From contig CM059623.1 in the NCBI GenBank assembly GCA_030435675.1, forward strand, positions 5,234,012 to 5,298,011: a DNA stretch of 64,000 nt. Reading direction: 5' to 3'. Origin of the DNA: Steinernema hermaphroditum. Lineage: Eukaryota > Nematoda > Chromadorea > Rhabditida > Steinernematidae. Under the pieces are notes generated by a model that worked only from the letters and a program-made list of their open reading frames with translations, ran no database searches and was not told the origin of the DNA. The stretch's first letter is position 1; every line of letters starts with the position of its first letter. A program made the position numbers and the translations under genes. Positions 1-9,365 of this stretch are shown here, in pieces.

Positions 1-31
1 GGGCTGCAGACAAGCACTGGCCTGGCAAATT

Positions 32-355
32 GTTGTTGAGACATTTGAGTCCCGGACATTTGAGTTCCAGAGCTTCAACGAAACGGTGACATTTGCAGAC
101 CTTTATAAACTATCTATCTCAACTATCTATTTCACTGGTGATTTATCTGCTGATGCTACCATTTATCACAAATTGTGACTAAAACCTAGAAGTGAGGCAG
201 ATAAGTCACCAGTGAGATAGTTCATAAAGGTTTGCAAATGTCACCGTTTCGTTGAAGCTCTGTAACTCAAATGTTCGGGACTCAAGTGCCGGGACTCAAG
301 TGCTTGGACTCAAATGTCCGGGACTCATGTACCGGGACTCAAATGTCTCAACAAC
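32..355. repeat. Palindromic (inverted-repeat) element with expanded 14-15 bp repeats in one arm
   Basis: The left arm (about 32-150) and right arm (about 197-355) are reverse complements. Both ends carry GTTGTTGAGACATTTGAG, and the inner parts pair over TTCAACGAAACGGTGACATTT and ACTGGTGA-TTATCTGC. The right arm is longer because a 14-15 bp unit of the type ACTCAAATGTCCGGG is repeated about five to six times at 268-345, against two units on the left. There is no coding potential. It looks like a small non-autonomous DNA element; the superfamily is unknown because I see no clear target-site duplication. Confidence 0.75.
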
Positions 356-950
356 GGCAAATTAGTTGTGTTCGTGTTCCTAGAATGTCTAGATATCTGA
401 GTTTGCACCGAACGAAGCAAGCTTATATTCGCTTTGCATTCGAGACTTAAGTTTGGCTTAGATTCCAATTAAAACATAAGTCTGATGAATTTAAGTGAGC
501 CCGGGCGAACCCTGTTATCTTGGTAGCTAAGCAGCTAAGCTTCCGCGAGAGCAATTAGACGTTACTTCTCGAGGGTTTAGATTATCAAAAATCAGGCAGT
601 AGTGGAATAAAGAACTGGTGCATCCAAGCATGCAACCCACAGCAGATATCACATAGTGATCGGAATTCCATGCAAAACTTTTCAACTTGAGAACGACGTG
701 CTAACGCACGAAGCATCCAAGATTGTTTTTGAGACCGACAAGATTTTTTTCGTAAATAAAAAATTTTTCGTAAATTTTTTCGTAAATCCGGGCGTTCGCT
801 CGTCGGTTCAGATTTTTGGGTCTCGCCACGGGATTATTGAAGCCGTTTGCAGTGATCGAAAAAGAAACGCAGTGCGAACATGCAGAAACAGGGAACTCCA
901 TGCAAAACCGGACAATCGCAAACCGAAATGAGAAAATCGGAAAAATCCGA
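356..950. other. Non-coding stretch, nothing recognised
   Basis: AT-rich sequence with short T-rich runs (about 745-790, a TTTTTCGTAAA motif repeated three times). I see no conserved gene and no structure beyond these short repeats. Confidence 0.5.
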
Positions 951-952
951 AT

Positions 953-1122
953 CCGGCTTTTCGGATATCCGTATCCGAAATCCGAATCCGAATCCGACAC
1001 TTCGGATAATCCGAATCCGAAATCCGAATCCGACACTTCGGATAATCCGAATCCGAAATCCGAATCCGAATCCGACACTTCGGATAATCCGAATCCGAAA
1101 TCCGAAAAATCCGATCCGAAAT
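953..1122. repeat. Tandem repeat of CCGAATCCGA / ACACTTCGGATAAT units
   Basis: A higher-order tandem repeat. Runs of the 6-mer TCCGAA alternate with CACTTCGGATAAT; the compound unit is about 40-50 bp and occurs roughly three times before degenerating at about 1110. Because CGGAT and ATCCG are complementary, units can also pair with each other. Both strands and several frames stay open through it, which produces low-complexity shadow ORFs that are not genes. Confidence 0.85.
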
Positions 1123-1603
1123 CCGCCAGCACTGGTGTGTATTGCCTCATTTCATCTTGATGTTCGCAGTTATTTCGTGGAAAAAGCGCTCTGATAAAAA
1201 GAAGCGAGTGAGGCTTATGCACCAGTGAGGCTTATAGAGCAGACTTTTTGCTCCAGGACTGACCAAGCAACGTAGTCGAGAGGGTTGAGAACCGGGGAGT
1301 GCGGAGGCCAAACATCTCACCTTGGTCTGTACTTTCGTCTTCATCGGAATCATCTTCTTCTGTCTCAGAATGGACGTGACGTTCGTTTTCCTCAGTAAAA
1401 CCATGTAACTTAAGAACGCCGGCATGTATCTGTTGTAAACGCCGCTTCGGCAAGGCGAGATAAGCGTGATAAACAAGCGAAATTACGAACACTAGTCTTA
1501 TCGTTGAAGATGCAGATGGTGAATCCATTAAGTGAGCTTCCAGGATCATTACAGCATGTCCAGCCTTGAGATGCTCTTCTCGATGTCAATTTTACGGCGA
1601 CGC

Positions 1604-2075
1604 GCTATAAGTCAGTGTCCTTCTTGAAGCTGATACCCTTCGGTGGAATTTTCCAAGGCGAATAGACGGAAGAAGTGGAGAAATACGTTAAGTGGCGGGT
1701 GTTGTGAGCCGAAAATCTCATGGAAACGCCGATGGAAGCCTTTAACGTGGTTAGTAGTGGTCGGCCCATCGTATTTACATAGGGTATAAGAGGCATCCAG
1801 TACGAGCTAAAATAAACGTATCACGCAAGTAACTTAACACGCTCTTACGTTATGTACCCAGCGAACTTGCGTACTTTCACATCTTCCCAAAGTTCTGGGT
1901 CTTGTTGCAGTTGATGTATCTTGTTTAGAATATTCTTCTTGTAAATTCCGGGGAAGACAGGCGCTACCGCAAATTCCTTTCACAAAGTTGGCCAAATTCC
2001 AATTGTTCTTCAGAGTGGCGGAAAGACCCATTGTCTGCACCTTTTTTCCTAATGGCCTGGCTAAAGTGGTAAAGT
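1604..2075 (-). pseudogene. Decayed MULE-type transposase (C-terminal part)
   Basis: Conceptual minus-strand translation gives, in order, a segment with KVQTMGLSATLKNNWNLANF, a stretch YKKNILNKIHQLQQDPELWE, and a segment with the C-terminal MULE signature TTNHVKGFHRRFHEIFG followed by QHPPLNVFLHFFRLF. In the family the signature normally reads NHVEGFHRR. The pieces lie in different frames: there is one extra A in the A6 run at about 2042-2047 and another shift near 1970, and an intron-like gap lies between about 1800 and 1850. The D/E catalytic core upstream is not recognisable. The reading is of a dead Mutator-like element remnant. The acidic minus-strand ORF at 1232-1549 may be its tail, but I cannot show that. 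Confidence 0.65.
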
Positions 2076-2079
2076 GCGT

Positions 2080-2700
2080 CTTATGTTAATACAGAACTGC
2101 TGAATGTGCGATCAGCATCCTATCAGTGTGATGATGGCCAATTTCCCTTGTAAATCTGCCGATCGTAGGAAATGGCGCGCGAATTTCTCGTGGTGGGAGC
2201 CTTCCGATTTTTTGTAAGAGTTTCGTGAGCAATACAACAACACCTCTTCAACAACAATAACACGAGTTCAAGAGTTCAACTGCTGATTGTCTAGATAGTG
2301 AGAGATACGGTGTGCCCATGAGGAATAATGCATAAAACAGGGCCAACTCGTTTCTATTCTTCCTTAAAATACAAAACTACGAAACACAAAATACAAAACC
2401 GTTCGAAAAACAGTGGAAATGAATTTTGAATTTTTTTATTTTACGAATTTTGATTTAATACCCTGTTCGCAGAGAAATTCGCTGTAGAGCGTTTCATCTT
2501 TCACGAAAAATGTTCAGCTGAATTCACTGACGCGCCGTGACAATGCATGGTGTTTCAGTGTGTGTTAGCACATTAAAGGGGCCCAGAGTTCGCGATTCGT
2601 CCCGAAAACCTTTTAGTCCCTTCTTTTAGAGACTGCCCAACATCATGCTGAAATCAGTTTCCCAAAAAACCCAGTGGTTTTCAAGAAACAGACCTACAAC
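2080..2700. other. Non-coding stretch, nothing recognised
   Basis: AT-rich sequence between the MULE relic and the next dispersed repeat. I see no ORF with family signatures, no RNA gene and no clear repeat. Confidence 0.45.
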
Positions 2701-2704
2701 AGTT

Positions 2705-2872
2705 TTACTGTCTAATAAACGCGGCTGCGCGCGAATTCGCGCCTTCGAATTACTAAAAGCCAAGTAGCCTTGCGGACGGCAAGATTGGCGCTCATGGAAG
2801 GGGCTGAAGTTGGGGCCAAAAAACTGTAGCCCTGCGGGCGGCAAGATTGGTGTTTATGCAAAGGTCTGAAAG
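2705..2872 (-). repeat. Dispersed repeat copy (GCCGCCCGCAGGGCTA family)
   Basis: On the minus strand this carries CTTGCCGCCCGCAGGGCTAC, CCCCAACTTCAGCCCC and CATGAGCGCCAATCTTGCCG, followed by a GC-palindromic segment GGCGCGAATTCGCGCGCAGCC. The same elements in the same order make up the larger + strand array at about 18272-18680, so both belong to one family. This copy has fewer internal units and a few substitutions, such as CGTCCGCAAGGC in one core. Confidence 0.8.
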
Positions 2873-2921
2873 GTCTGAAGTTTTGGTGATATAGTGCTGT
2901 TAAAGCCCACAAAAGGGCGAT

Positions 2922-2989
2922 GACCGTGTGGTGTAGTGGTTAACGACCGCGCTCCTTTTTCCGTCGGGTTCGATCCCCGTCGACGGCAG
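2922..2989 (+). repeat. tRNA-like sequence (box A/box B), left half of an inverted pair
   Basis: It has a box A-like GTGGTGTAGTGGTTAACG and a box B GGGTTCGATCCCCGT at tRNA-like spacing. The presumed 5' acceptor does not pair with the 3' side, so no cloverleaf closes, and it is not a functional tRNA gene by eye. A second, similar sequence lies in inverted orientation at 3396-3475. Most likely it is a tRNA-derived (SINE-like) sequence or an internal RNA polymerase III promoter inside a mobile element. Confidence 0.6.
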
Positions 2990-3008
2990 AACGTTTTTTC
3001 GGCCTTAC

Positions 3009-3199
3009 TATAGTCCATTTTTTTTCGAACTCCACAAAAGCGATCAATCACCGCGCGGCGAGACCGAGAATTCGCTCCAGCACACTGAAGAAAGGCAAAT
3101 ATTTCGTGCGTTCGCTTCTTTCAATGCGCTAGAGGAAATTCTGGGTCCCACCGCGCTGTGATTGATCGCTTTTGTGGAGTTCGAAAAAAATGGACTATA
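3009..3199. repeat. Inverted repeat between the two tRNA-like sequences
   Basis: Arms 3009-3055 and 3153-3199 are near-perfect reverse complements (core TTCGAACTCCACAAAAGCG) separated by about 100 bp. They lie between the inverted tRNA-like sequences at 2922-2989 and 3396-3475, so the region 2.92-3.48 kb is one nested palindromic arrangement. A transcript would form a long hairpin. Confidence 0.7.
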
Positions 3200-3395
3200 T
3201 CTTCGCCAATGTCCCTAACCTCATTTAAAATAGACAAAAACCGTTTACTTTTAGGCAATAGGAGCTCTAACCGGGTTACCATTACGTTATCACTGTGTGT
3301 GGTCGTTATGCCACTCTCGTAAATGGCGATTTTCGTGCAATTTTAAATGGGTTCGAAGACATAGGCGAAGATAATAATGCTGAAAAAAAACGTCC

Positions 3396-3475
3396 TGCCG
3401 TCGACGGGGATCGAACCCGCCGAAAAAAAAGGTGAGTGGTAATCCGGCACGTTAACCACTATACCACACGTTCAT
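3396..3475 (-). repeat. tRNA-like sequence (box A/box B), right half of an inverted pair
   Basis: Read on the minus strand it has GTGGTATAGTGGTTAACG (box A-like) and GGGTTCGATCCCCGTCGACG (box B), as in the copy at 2922-2989. A T-rich insertion sits where the anticodon/variable region would be and no acceptor stem forms. It is a pseudo-tRNA or SINE-like sequence rather than a tRNA gene. Confidence 0.6.
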
Positions 3476-4285
3476 CGCATTTAACGGTCTTTAACAGCAC
3501 TAACCAGTCTACTAGCACGAAAGTCCGCGCAGCCAGCTGCCCTGATGGTTCCCAGTTCGTCCGTTGTGCTCCACCGACGCGTTTCATCCGGATGCCGTTC
3601 TTCGCGTGTTTTCCGCAGAAATTGCCGAAGAAGCTCTTCAACTCCGACGTCCGCGCCGCCACCCGAGTTGAAGACAGATCCACTGTGCTCCACCGTCATC
3701 GGAATCAGCTCTTCGCATCTCTGATCCCCGCGCACACTGATGGGATCGCTGTGTTCTACTCTGATGTGCCGAAGCCAGAAGAAAACCGGCGACTACGGAG
3801 CGACAATGTGTTTCTTGTGCATATATATGACGTCTCGCAAGGCGTAAGCCTTTTTTAGATACGATAAATAAACTCATAAAACTCGTAAACTCGTAACAGC
3901 ACTATATCACCAAATCCCTATCTTTTAACTTACTTTTAGATCCTCTCCCATGAGATCCTGCCGGTGCGGCATACGTCGCTGCACTTCATGGCCATAGCCC
4001 TACCAGTCTACAAAGTTTCACCCGAATCGGCGTGTATCACTTCGAGTACATCCCTTGTAAGTTTTTTTGGGAAACCGACTTCACCACCGTGCTCAGCGAC
4101 CCCGAAAACAGCGGTACACAAGTTTTCAGAAGTTTTAAAACAGTTTTTTATCCATGACCGGGTCCCTTTAAGGAATTCCCAGATATTCAAAACACCAATA
4201 AAAATTAACGAATAGACAAATGTCGCTTGACTTCTGGGACTATAATCCATTTCGTCATCTTGACTAACTGGAGGCCGGTGTGTCA

Positions 4286-5716
4286 ATGGGGAACAAGCCG
4301 TCCGCGACAGCGAAGACGGAGGCACCAGGGGGCGCGAATTCGAGGTCGAGGAAGCGTTCTTCAGCTCAGGAACGCCAGAAGATCTCGGCAGCGCGGAAGA
4401 CGCGCCACGAAACAGCACATCTGAAACGAAAAGCGGTTCGCGAGGTAGGCACAGTTTTGTTTCTGTGTGTTTATTGGTTGCAGTGTTTAGCTAAGTTGTG
4501 CGGCCACGAACCGAGCGACACAACGGCGCTTGTTGGCATCGGATGGCGCCGTAGGACTTGATAAGGACAAAGCGGCGGAAAAGGAGAAACAGCTGGGCCA
4601 TGAACTTGCTGAACATCTCAAATCGATCGCGCCTTTCAACAAACGATGGCACGTAAGTGTATCTTAGCGAAACTGGAGATTCATGTCTTCAGGTAACAGA
4701 CACAATCAGTGAAGGGGCATACGGTGTCGTTTTCGCCGTGAAGGACGAGAAGACGGGAACATCGGGGGTAATTAAGGTAGCCAAGGCGAAGGACGTGGGC
4801 GACGCTACGAATCAGACGGCGGAATGGGAAGGATATGTGCTGGAGCGGATGTTTCGACAGTCGCCGGAAGCGAGTGTGGTACGGCTTCTGGACAAAGGAA
4901 TGCTAGCCGACCAATACGGCCAAGGAATGGAATTCATGGTGCTCGAGAAGGCCGAACTCAGAATTCGTGACTACATTGACGATGTGAGTGAACCAATCAT
5001 TTAAACAACTATTATGCTCCAATTCAGGGTAAGACGGCGAAAGAAAAACGACTACGGACTACGAAGGTTATGCTCCAGATGCTTAAGAGCATCATCGATC
5101 TACATACGCAGGGTTTTCTGCATCGTGATCTTAAGCCCGACAATATGGGAATCATGTCCAACGAGTCACCCATCGCGCTTCTCTTCGACTTGGGGATGGC
5201 CAGAATGTATACCGACGGAGAAGCGCATGTACGTCAGCCGCGCACTTCAGTCGCTTTTCGTGGAACACCCGAGTGGGCGTCGGGCCACGCGCAGAAGTGT
5301 CGCGAGCAGACTCGCTACGACGACCTCGTCGCCTGGCTCTACTGTGCCGTTGAACTCTACGCATATGCTGAATGCCCGCAGACAGATCAGCCGCTCCCCT
5401 GGACTTATCGTGGGAATCCCAAGGTATCTTCGTGGTTCTCGAATCTGGTGCATTTTCTCCTTTACAGGCAGTTCGCTACTTAAAGAGTGTCTTCTGTCCG
5501 GCTCGTCTTTTGTTGAGGGTTTGTCCACAGCAGTTCTACTCGATCAATACTTACCTCTGCATGACAAACCGCTTCAAGACGCCTGACTATGGATTCATCG
5601 TGGAGAAGGTACGTGAGGCCGTCGATGAAATCACAAAGTTGCCTGACGAGAAAGAACCTACAAAGAATGAGGCAAAAAGGGAAGCGGCGCCGCAGAAAGC
5701 GAAAACTAAGGGGTGA
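4286..5716 (+). CDS. CK1-like (TTBK/worm-type) protein kinase, N-myristoylation-type start
   Basis: Five exons: 4286-4444, 4491-4652, 4693-4983, 5028-5423, 5468-5716. These give 418 aa, and all joins are phase 0 with GT-AG introns of 40-46 nt. The kinase domain runs from about residue 108: P-loop ISEGAYGVV (112-120), the ATP-anchoring lysine K135, HRDLKPDN (236-243), and DLG (258-260) in place of DFG. FRGTPEWAS and DDLVAWLY...LPW follow; this block is typical of the casein kinase 1 superfamily, which is strongly expanded in nematodes. The N-terminal extension (1-107) is basic and starts MGNKPS, matching the Gly2/Ser6 pattern for N-myristoylation, so membrane tethering is plausible. A Lys/Glu-rich tail ends the protein. 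An AATAAA lies 55 nt after the stop (5771-5776). Kinase activity and substrates are not known from sequence. I chose the ATG at 4286 because GTG at 4280 is the only in-frame alternative just upstream. Confidence 0.88.
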
Positions 5717-5770
5717 CCTAGGTTTTGTATCTCATGATCTTGCTTACTTCTAACATGCTTATGCTCAACC

Positions 5771-5776
5771 AATAAA
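5771..5776 (+). terminator. Poly(A) signal AATAAA of the kinase gene
   Basis: AATAAA lies 55 nt downstream of the kinase stop codon. The next + strand gene has an acceptor-like TTCAG at 5947-5951, about 175 nt further on. Confidence 0.7.
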
Positions 5777-5956
5777 GTTTTCCGTGTGTTATATGCTTTG
5801 CTTCATAGGCGGAGGTTTGAAGTTTCACCTGAACAGGGCTCGTTCTTGTTAATAGACAGAGAACAACCGGTAGGGTAGGCGGAATGAGACAGTCTGTCTG
5901 GTTTATTTTAGACACCACGATCTGTCATAGTCTTTCTCACTCGGAATTCAGAGGAG

Positions 5957-7472
5957 ATGACGGTCAGTCGTTTCTCGATTGTGGCGCTCGTCCTGCTGAG
6001 TTTGGCTTCTGCCGTGCTCGCGGAGGTTTCCTGTGACGGTGATAAATGTCCAGTCAAGAGAACAACACCTGGAAACCCAACCCTTTTCAAGTTAACGAGA
6101 CGGATGGGGTTCAATGACTTTGTCGAAATGACGTGCGATAATGATATGGCGGACCATGGGTTAGTGTTTCTTTTCTTCGCAATTATTACTAACGGTCGTT
6201 TAGACATCTACCAAACGATTGGACAATGAAGTTCCGCGTGATGGGGTCGAAGAAGCCACAATCGACCGGTAAAAATGGAGATGATCCTGTAGATTGGTAC
6301 ACTTTCGAAGCAAGTGTTGAAGAAATTTACACACGTAAGAAAAACGGCGCAAGAAAAACGGAGGAACAAGGGACAGAGCCACGGCAGCCACGAAAGACGT
6401 ACAAAGCTGTTAATCAACACTTTACTCCGAAGTGTGACGGAGATTCTGTGTCAGTCAGCATCAACCTCTTCCAAGTGAGTGGGCAGACACGATTAAAAGA
6501 GTGTAATGTGTATGATATTTTAGGTTTTCTTCGCCAAGCCAAGTGGAGACAAGTGCAAGATTCTTCCCGAAATAACTGAATACATTGATCACATCGAAAT
6601 CCAAGCGGACAATATTCCCGACGATTTCTCATGTTATCTTAGCGTTGAGTTTCAAACCAGTAAAGTCCCGAATGAACCTCCGAAAGACATAGCTACTGAT
6701 ATTGATTTCCAGCACAAATTTAAAGAGGTATGTGAATAACGCGTCATTCTTCGCTATACAGTGTGTGCCAAGATAGACCCTTGTACACGGTTAGCGTAGT
6801 GCGCCATTATTTTGAATTGAGCAAAGAGACACAAAAAGTGTCGTTTACGGAGTTATCTGTCAGCTGACCCGCTTAACATATTCATATTTCAGGAAATTTG
6901 CAACGTCGTCAATAGCTATATGTGCCACCAACTCAGCGATATGGTACCGACCACCGCATTACCACCAATCACCAATGCTACTAGCCCACCAACAGAAAAG
7001 CACAGTGCGTCTACCAATGCGTCTACCACGGAAACCAGCTCAACACCAATGCTTGCCAACGTTACCAGCTCAGCAACGCCTACCAATGTTACCACAACTA
7101 CTACAGAAACAAGCGAGAGTATTATAGCATCAGCTAATATGGTAAGTATCATTCTGAATGCGCGGTTCGAAATATCTGTTTTCTAGGACTCTGGAAGTAA
7201 GTCAGCGTGCAACGTCTTCCATAAATGAAACATATTTAGTGTCTCGAAAGTGGAAATTCCTTGTCCTCGGCAACTTGGCTATCTTCTTGACGCCGTTGCT
7301 TCTCACAGGCAGCCTGGTATTTGCTCGAGTTATCGTGCTCCCGAATAACGATGATCCCGTAAAGATTGCGGAAGCACAAGTAGATGGACTGCCGTCGAAT
7401 GAGAAGAGTGTATCACTCATGACGAAACAAGATTATCCTGTGGCACCACAGATGGCAGGAAGCGTTCAATAA
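5957..7472 (+). CDS. Single-pass membrane protein with mucin-like stalk (unrecognised family)
   Basis: Six exons: 5957-6159, 6204-6474, 6524-6727, 6893-7141, 7187-7196 and 7240-7472, giving 389 aa. The fifth is a 10-nt micro-exon flanked by a good acceptor (TTTTCTAG) and a perfect donor (GTAAGT). It is needed to keep the last exon in frame; reading on from it instead hits a stop. Residues 1-22 form a signal peptide. An ectodomain with several cysteines (CDGDKC, MTCDND, PKCDGD) follows to about 235. A Thr/Ser/Asn/Pro-rich stalk with many potential O- and N-glycosylation sites spans about 240-310. One transmembrane helix spans about 319-345, with a short cytoplasmic tail. TTCAG ends five bases before the ATG region, as at a trans-splice site. 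I do not recognise the family. A cell-surface or secreted-stalk role is inferred from architecture only. Confidence 0.8.
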
Positions 7473-7473
7473 A
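7468..7473 (+). terminator. Poly(A) signal overlapping the stop codon
   Basis: AATAAA at 7468-7473 contains the TAA stop (7470-7472) of the membrane-protein gene. The 3' UTR must be very short, which fits the convergent LSM8 gene ending only 67 bp away. Confidence 0.6.
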
Positions 7474-7538
7474 AGATTAATCAATCGCGAGCACGTGCTA
7501 CACAAATATGTCCAATCTTAAGAAATATTTGCCAGCTG

Positions 7539-7880
7539 CTACTGGGGAATCCAAATCGGCTCCAGTGGCTTAGCCTTAATTTTGTCGAAATCGATCCGTT
7601 TGTCCAGCTCTTCATCGACTTCTCCGATAACGGCTCTAAACTGCATACCTAAATTTACCGCGAGAAAAGATATTTCCTACATATTGTCTCCGCGAATGAT
7701 GTAGAGGCCCAGAGGGAACTGCTGGATTCCTGTGTCTTCGTTGTAGATACGTTCGATGGCGTTCTCTAAGACGACGTTGACGAGCTGGTCGAAACCCTTC
7801 ATGCGGCCGAAGAGAACACGTCCATCACCGGATATGAGGGTTACAGCGCGATCCACTAGAAACTCCAGTTCGGCCGACAT
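7539..7880 (-). CDS. lsm-8: U6 snRNA-associated Sm-like protein LSM8
   Basis: Two exons on the minus strand, 7681-7880 and 7539-7635, with a 45-nt intron (7636-7680), giving 98 aa, the usual LSM8 length. The Sm1 motif (DRAVTLISGDGRVLFGRMKGFDQ) and the Sm2 motif, which spans the intron as GLYIIRGDN|IAVIGEVDEEL, are both intact. The Sm2 join is what fixes the splice: the acceptor is TTTAG at 7636, not the AG sites upstream of it. LSM8 is the subunit that defines the nuclear LSM2-8 ring on the 3' end of U6 snRNA, needed for pre-mRNA splicing. The gene converges on the membrane-protein gene and diverges from the damaged dynein light chain. Confidence 0.93.
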
Positions 7881-8350
7881 CGCAAGTTCTGAAAGTGAAA
7901 ATCTACGAGAGTCACGAATCCGCGATACACGGCAATCCTGCGCTCCGAAGCGAAGATCACGCTCAACATTCCATACAGCATCATGTCAAAGATTTCGATC
8001 TCAAACATCAGTACTAAATAAAGCTATTATAAGGATAAGGAGACGGGTGCTCTGTCCGCAAAAATTCTGTGTGTTCTCCAAATCGCGATCTTTCGAAGTT
8101 GGTCCCGCCACGAAGTGTCTTTTTTTTTTTTTTGCTGCGCGTTTTCGCGGGGCGGTTCTGCGTTGTCTGCTCGCGTAGGATTTTCGAAAATTGGTTTCGT
8201 GTTCGTTTTGCTTCTTTTCTTGGAATATTTGCGCGTTTTGTCGGGATGTATGTTCCCTGTTGTATGATGTATGCATGTGGTACGCAGTGCGCTAGTTTCG
8301 CGGTGCGTTCCTTGCGTGAGGGAGGTGTGCATTAATCGCGTTCATTTCAG

Positions 8351-8760
8351 AAAATAACTGACAGCAAGGCTGCTATCAAGAATGCCGACGTGGTGGACAA
8401 GATGGGACAGGAAGCGATCGAATGCCACTCAAGCACCGGAGAAGTAAGTTCTAATTTCTCTCACGGAAATGCGTCAACTGATTGCGTATTCAGGTACAAC
8501 ATTGAGAAAGACATCGCAGCGTACATCAAGAAAGAATTCGACAAGAAGTTCGGATCCACGCGGCACTGCATTGTCAGACGCGATTTGGGATCACACGTCA
8601 CCCATGAGACGAGGCACTTCGTCTTTGTTGCCTTTAGATAAGTTTTCTTTTTTGAGCGTTTCTTCGTTCGCTCATTTATGTGTTTAGGACCGGCGAGAAG
8701 GAAACAGAGGCAGAGAAGCGACTGCGGCAAGAACAAGAGCTTGATGGCGTGGACAATTGA
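8351..8760 (+). pseudogene. LC8-type dynein light chain, damaged
   Basis: Recognisable exons are 8351-8443 ([18 protein letters not shown]), 8494-8637 ([20 protein letters not shown] ... [10 protein letters not shown]) and 8688-8760 (charged tail ending GVDN). The match to the LC8/DYNLL family is very strong in the middle. Three things are wrong. Removing the obvious GTAAGT-CAG intron (50 nt) shifts the frame, as if two A bases before the donor were lost; retaining it keeps the frame but inserts 17 residues. The next donor reads AG|ATAAGT instead of AG|GTAAGT. The usual LC8 C-terminal strand GQVAILLFKSG is replaced by an unrelated charged tail. I could not find the first coding exon upstream of 8351. 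Either this is a pseudogene or divergent paralogue, or the sequence has local errors. Confidence 0.75.
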
Positions 8761-8779
8761 GTTGTTGTAGTTATGTAAC

Positions 8780-9365
8780 ATTGTGTAATTTGGTGTTGCT
8801 ATATGTATTTACTAAATAGTTTTATCCAAAGCGATTTGATCTCCTCTTTGTGTTGGTTCCTCGACTGCTTCAAATAAGAACTTCGGCGGGCAACGAAAGT
8901 CGGCGAGAGAAGAGTGGAGGACGAAACTAAATTGAACTGTTTTCTACAATTCATTTTCTAGTCGCCGGCATCAGTTCGCCTCCGCTCTTCTCCGGATCGT
9001 CAGAACCAACCGATGCCAGATCAGGGCTGCTGCTTACATTTTAGGCCGTTTACTCAGCGGAAAAAGATGGTTCTGTCGTTCTGCTCACTGCCGGTGTTGG
9101 CACTGAAAGGCTCCGATTAGTCGTCCTCGATTTATGAAAGGGACTGGTCGTATAGGACGTCGAAGTTGAAGCCACAGACGCGCTCTTGTATTATCATGAT
9201 TCGCTCCCTATATTTCTATGTGGAGAACTTTATTATACACCAATCCAATACATACTGTGAATACTAACTACATGTATATTTCTATGGAAAGACCTAAAAC
9301 AAATGTCGCCAAGTGTCGCTTTCATTCCTAAAAGTGACTATAAGTGTGTCGCCATCTCGCACAAC
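8780..9365. other. Intergenic, 3' flank of the AIFM3-like gene
   Basis: No coding signal. On the minus strand an AATAAA (complement of 9229-9234) lies about 130 nt downstream of the AIFM3-like stop and could be its poly(A) signal. Otherwise I see nothing. Confidence 0.5.

Noticed and set aside
816..1222. Repetitive ORFs (DSDFGFGLSEVS and NPNPKSES types)
   Set aside because: Frames through a tandem repeat of TCCGAA units; open on both strands and without any domain.
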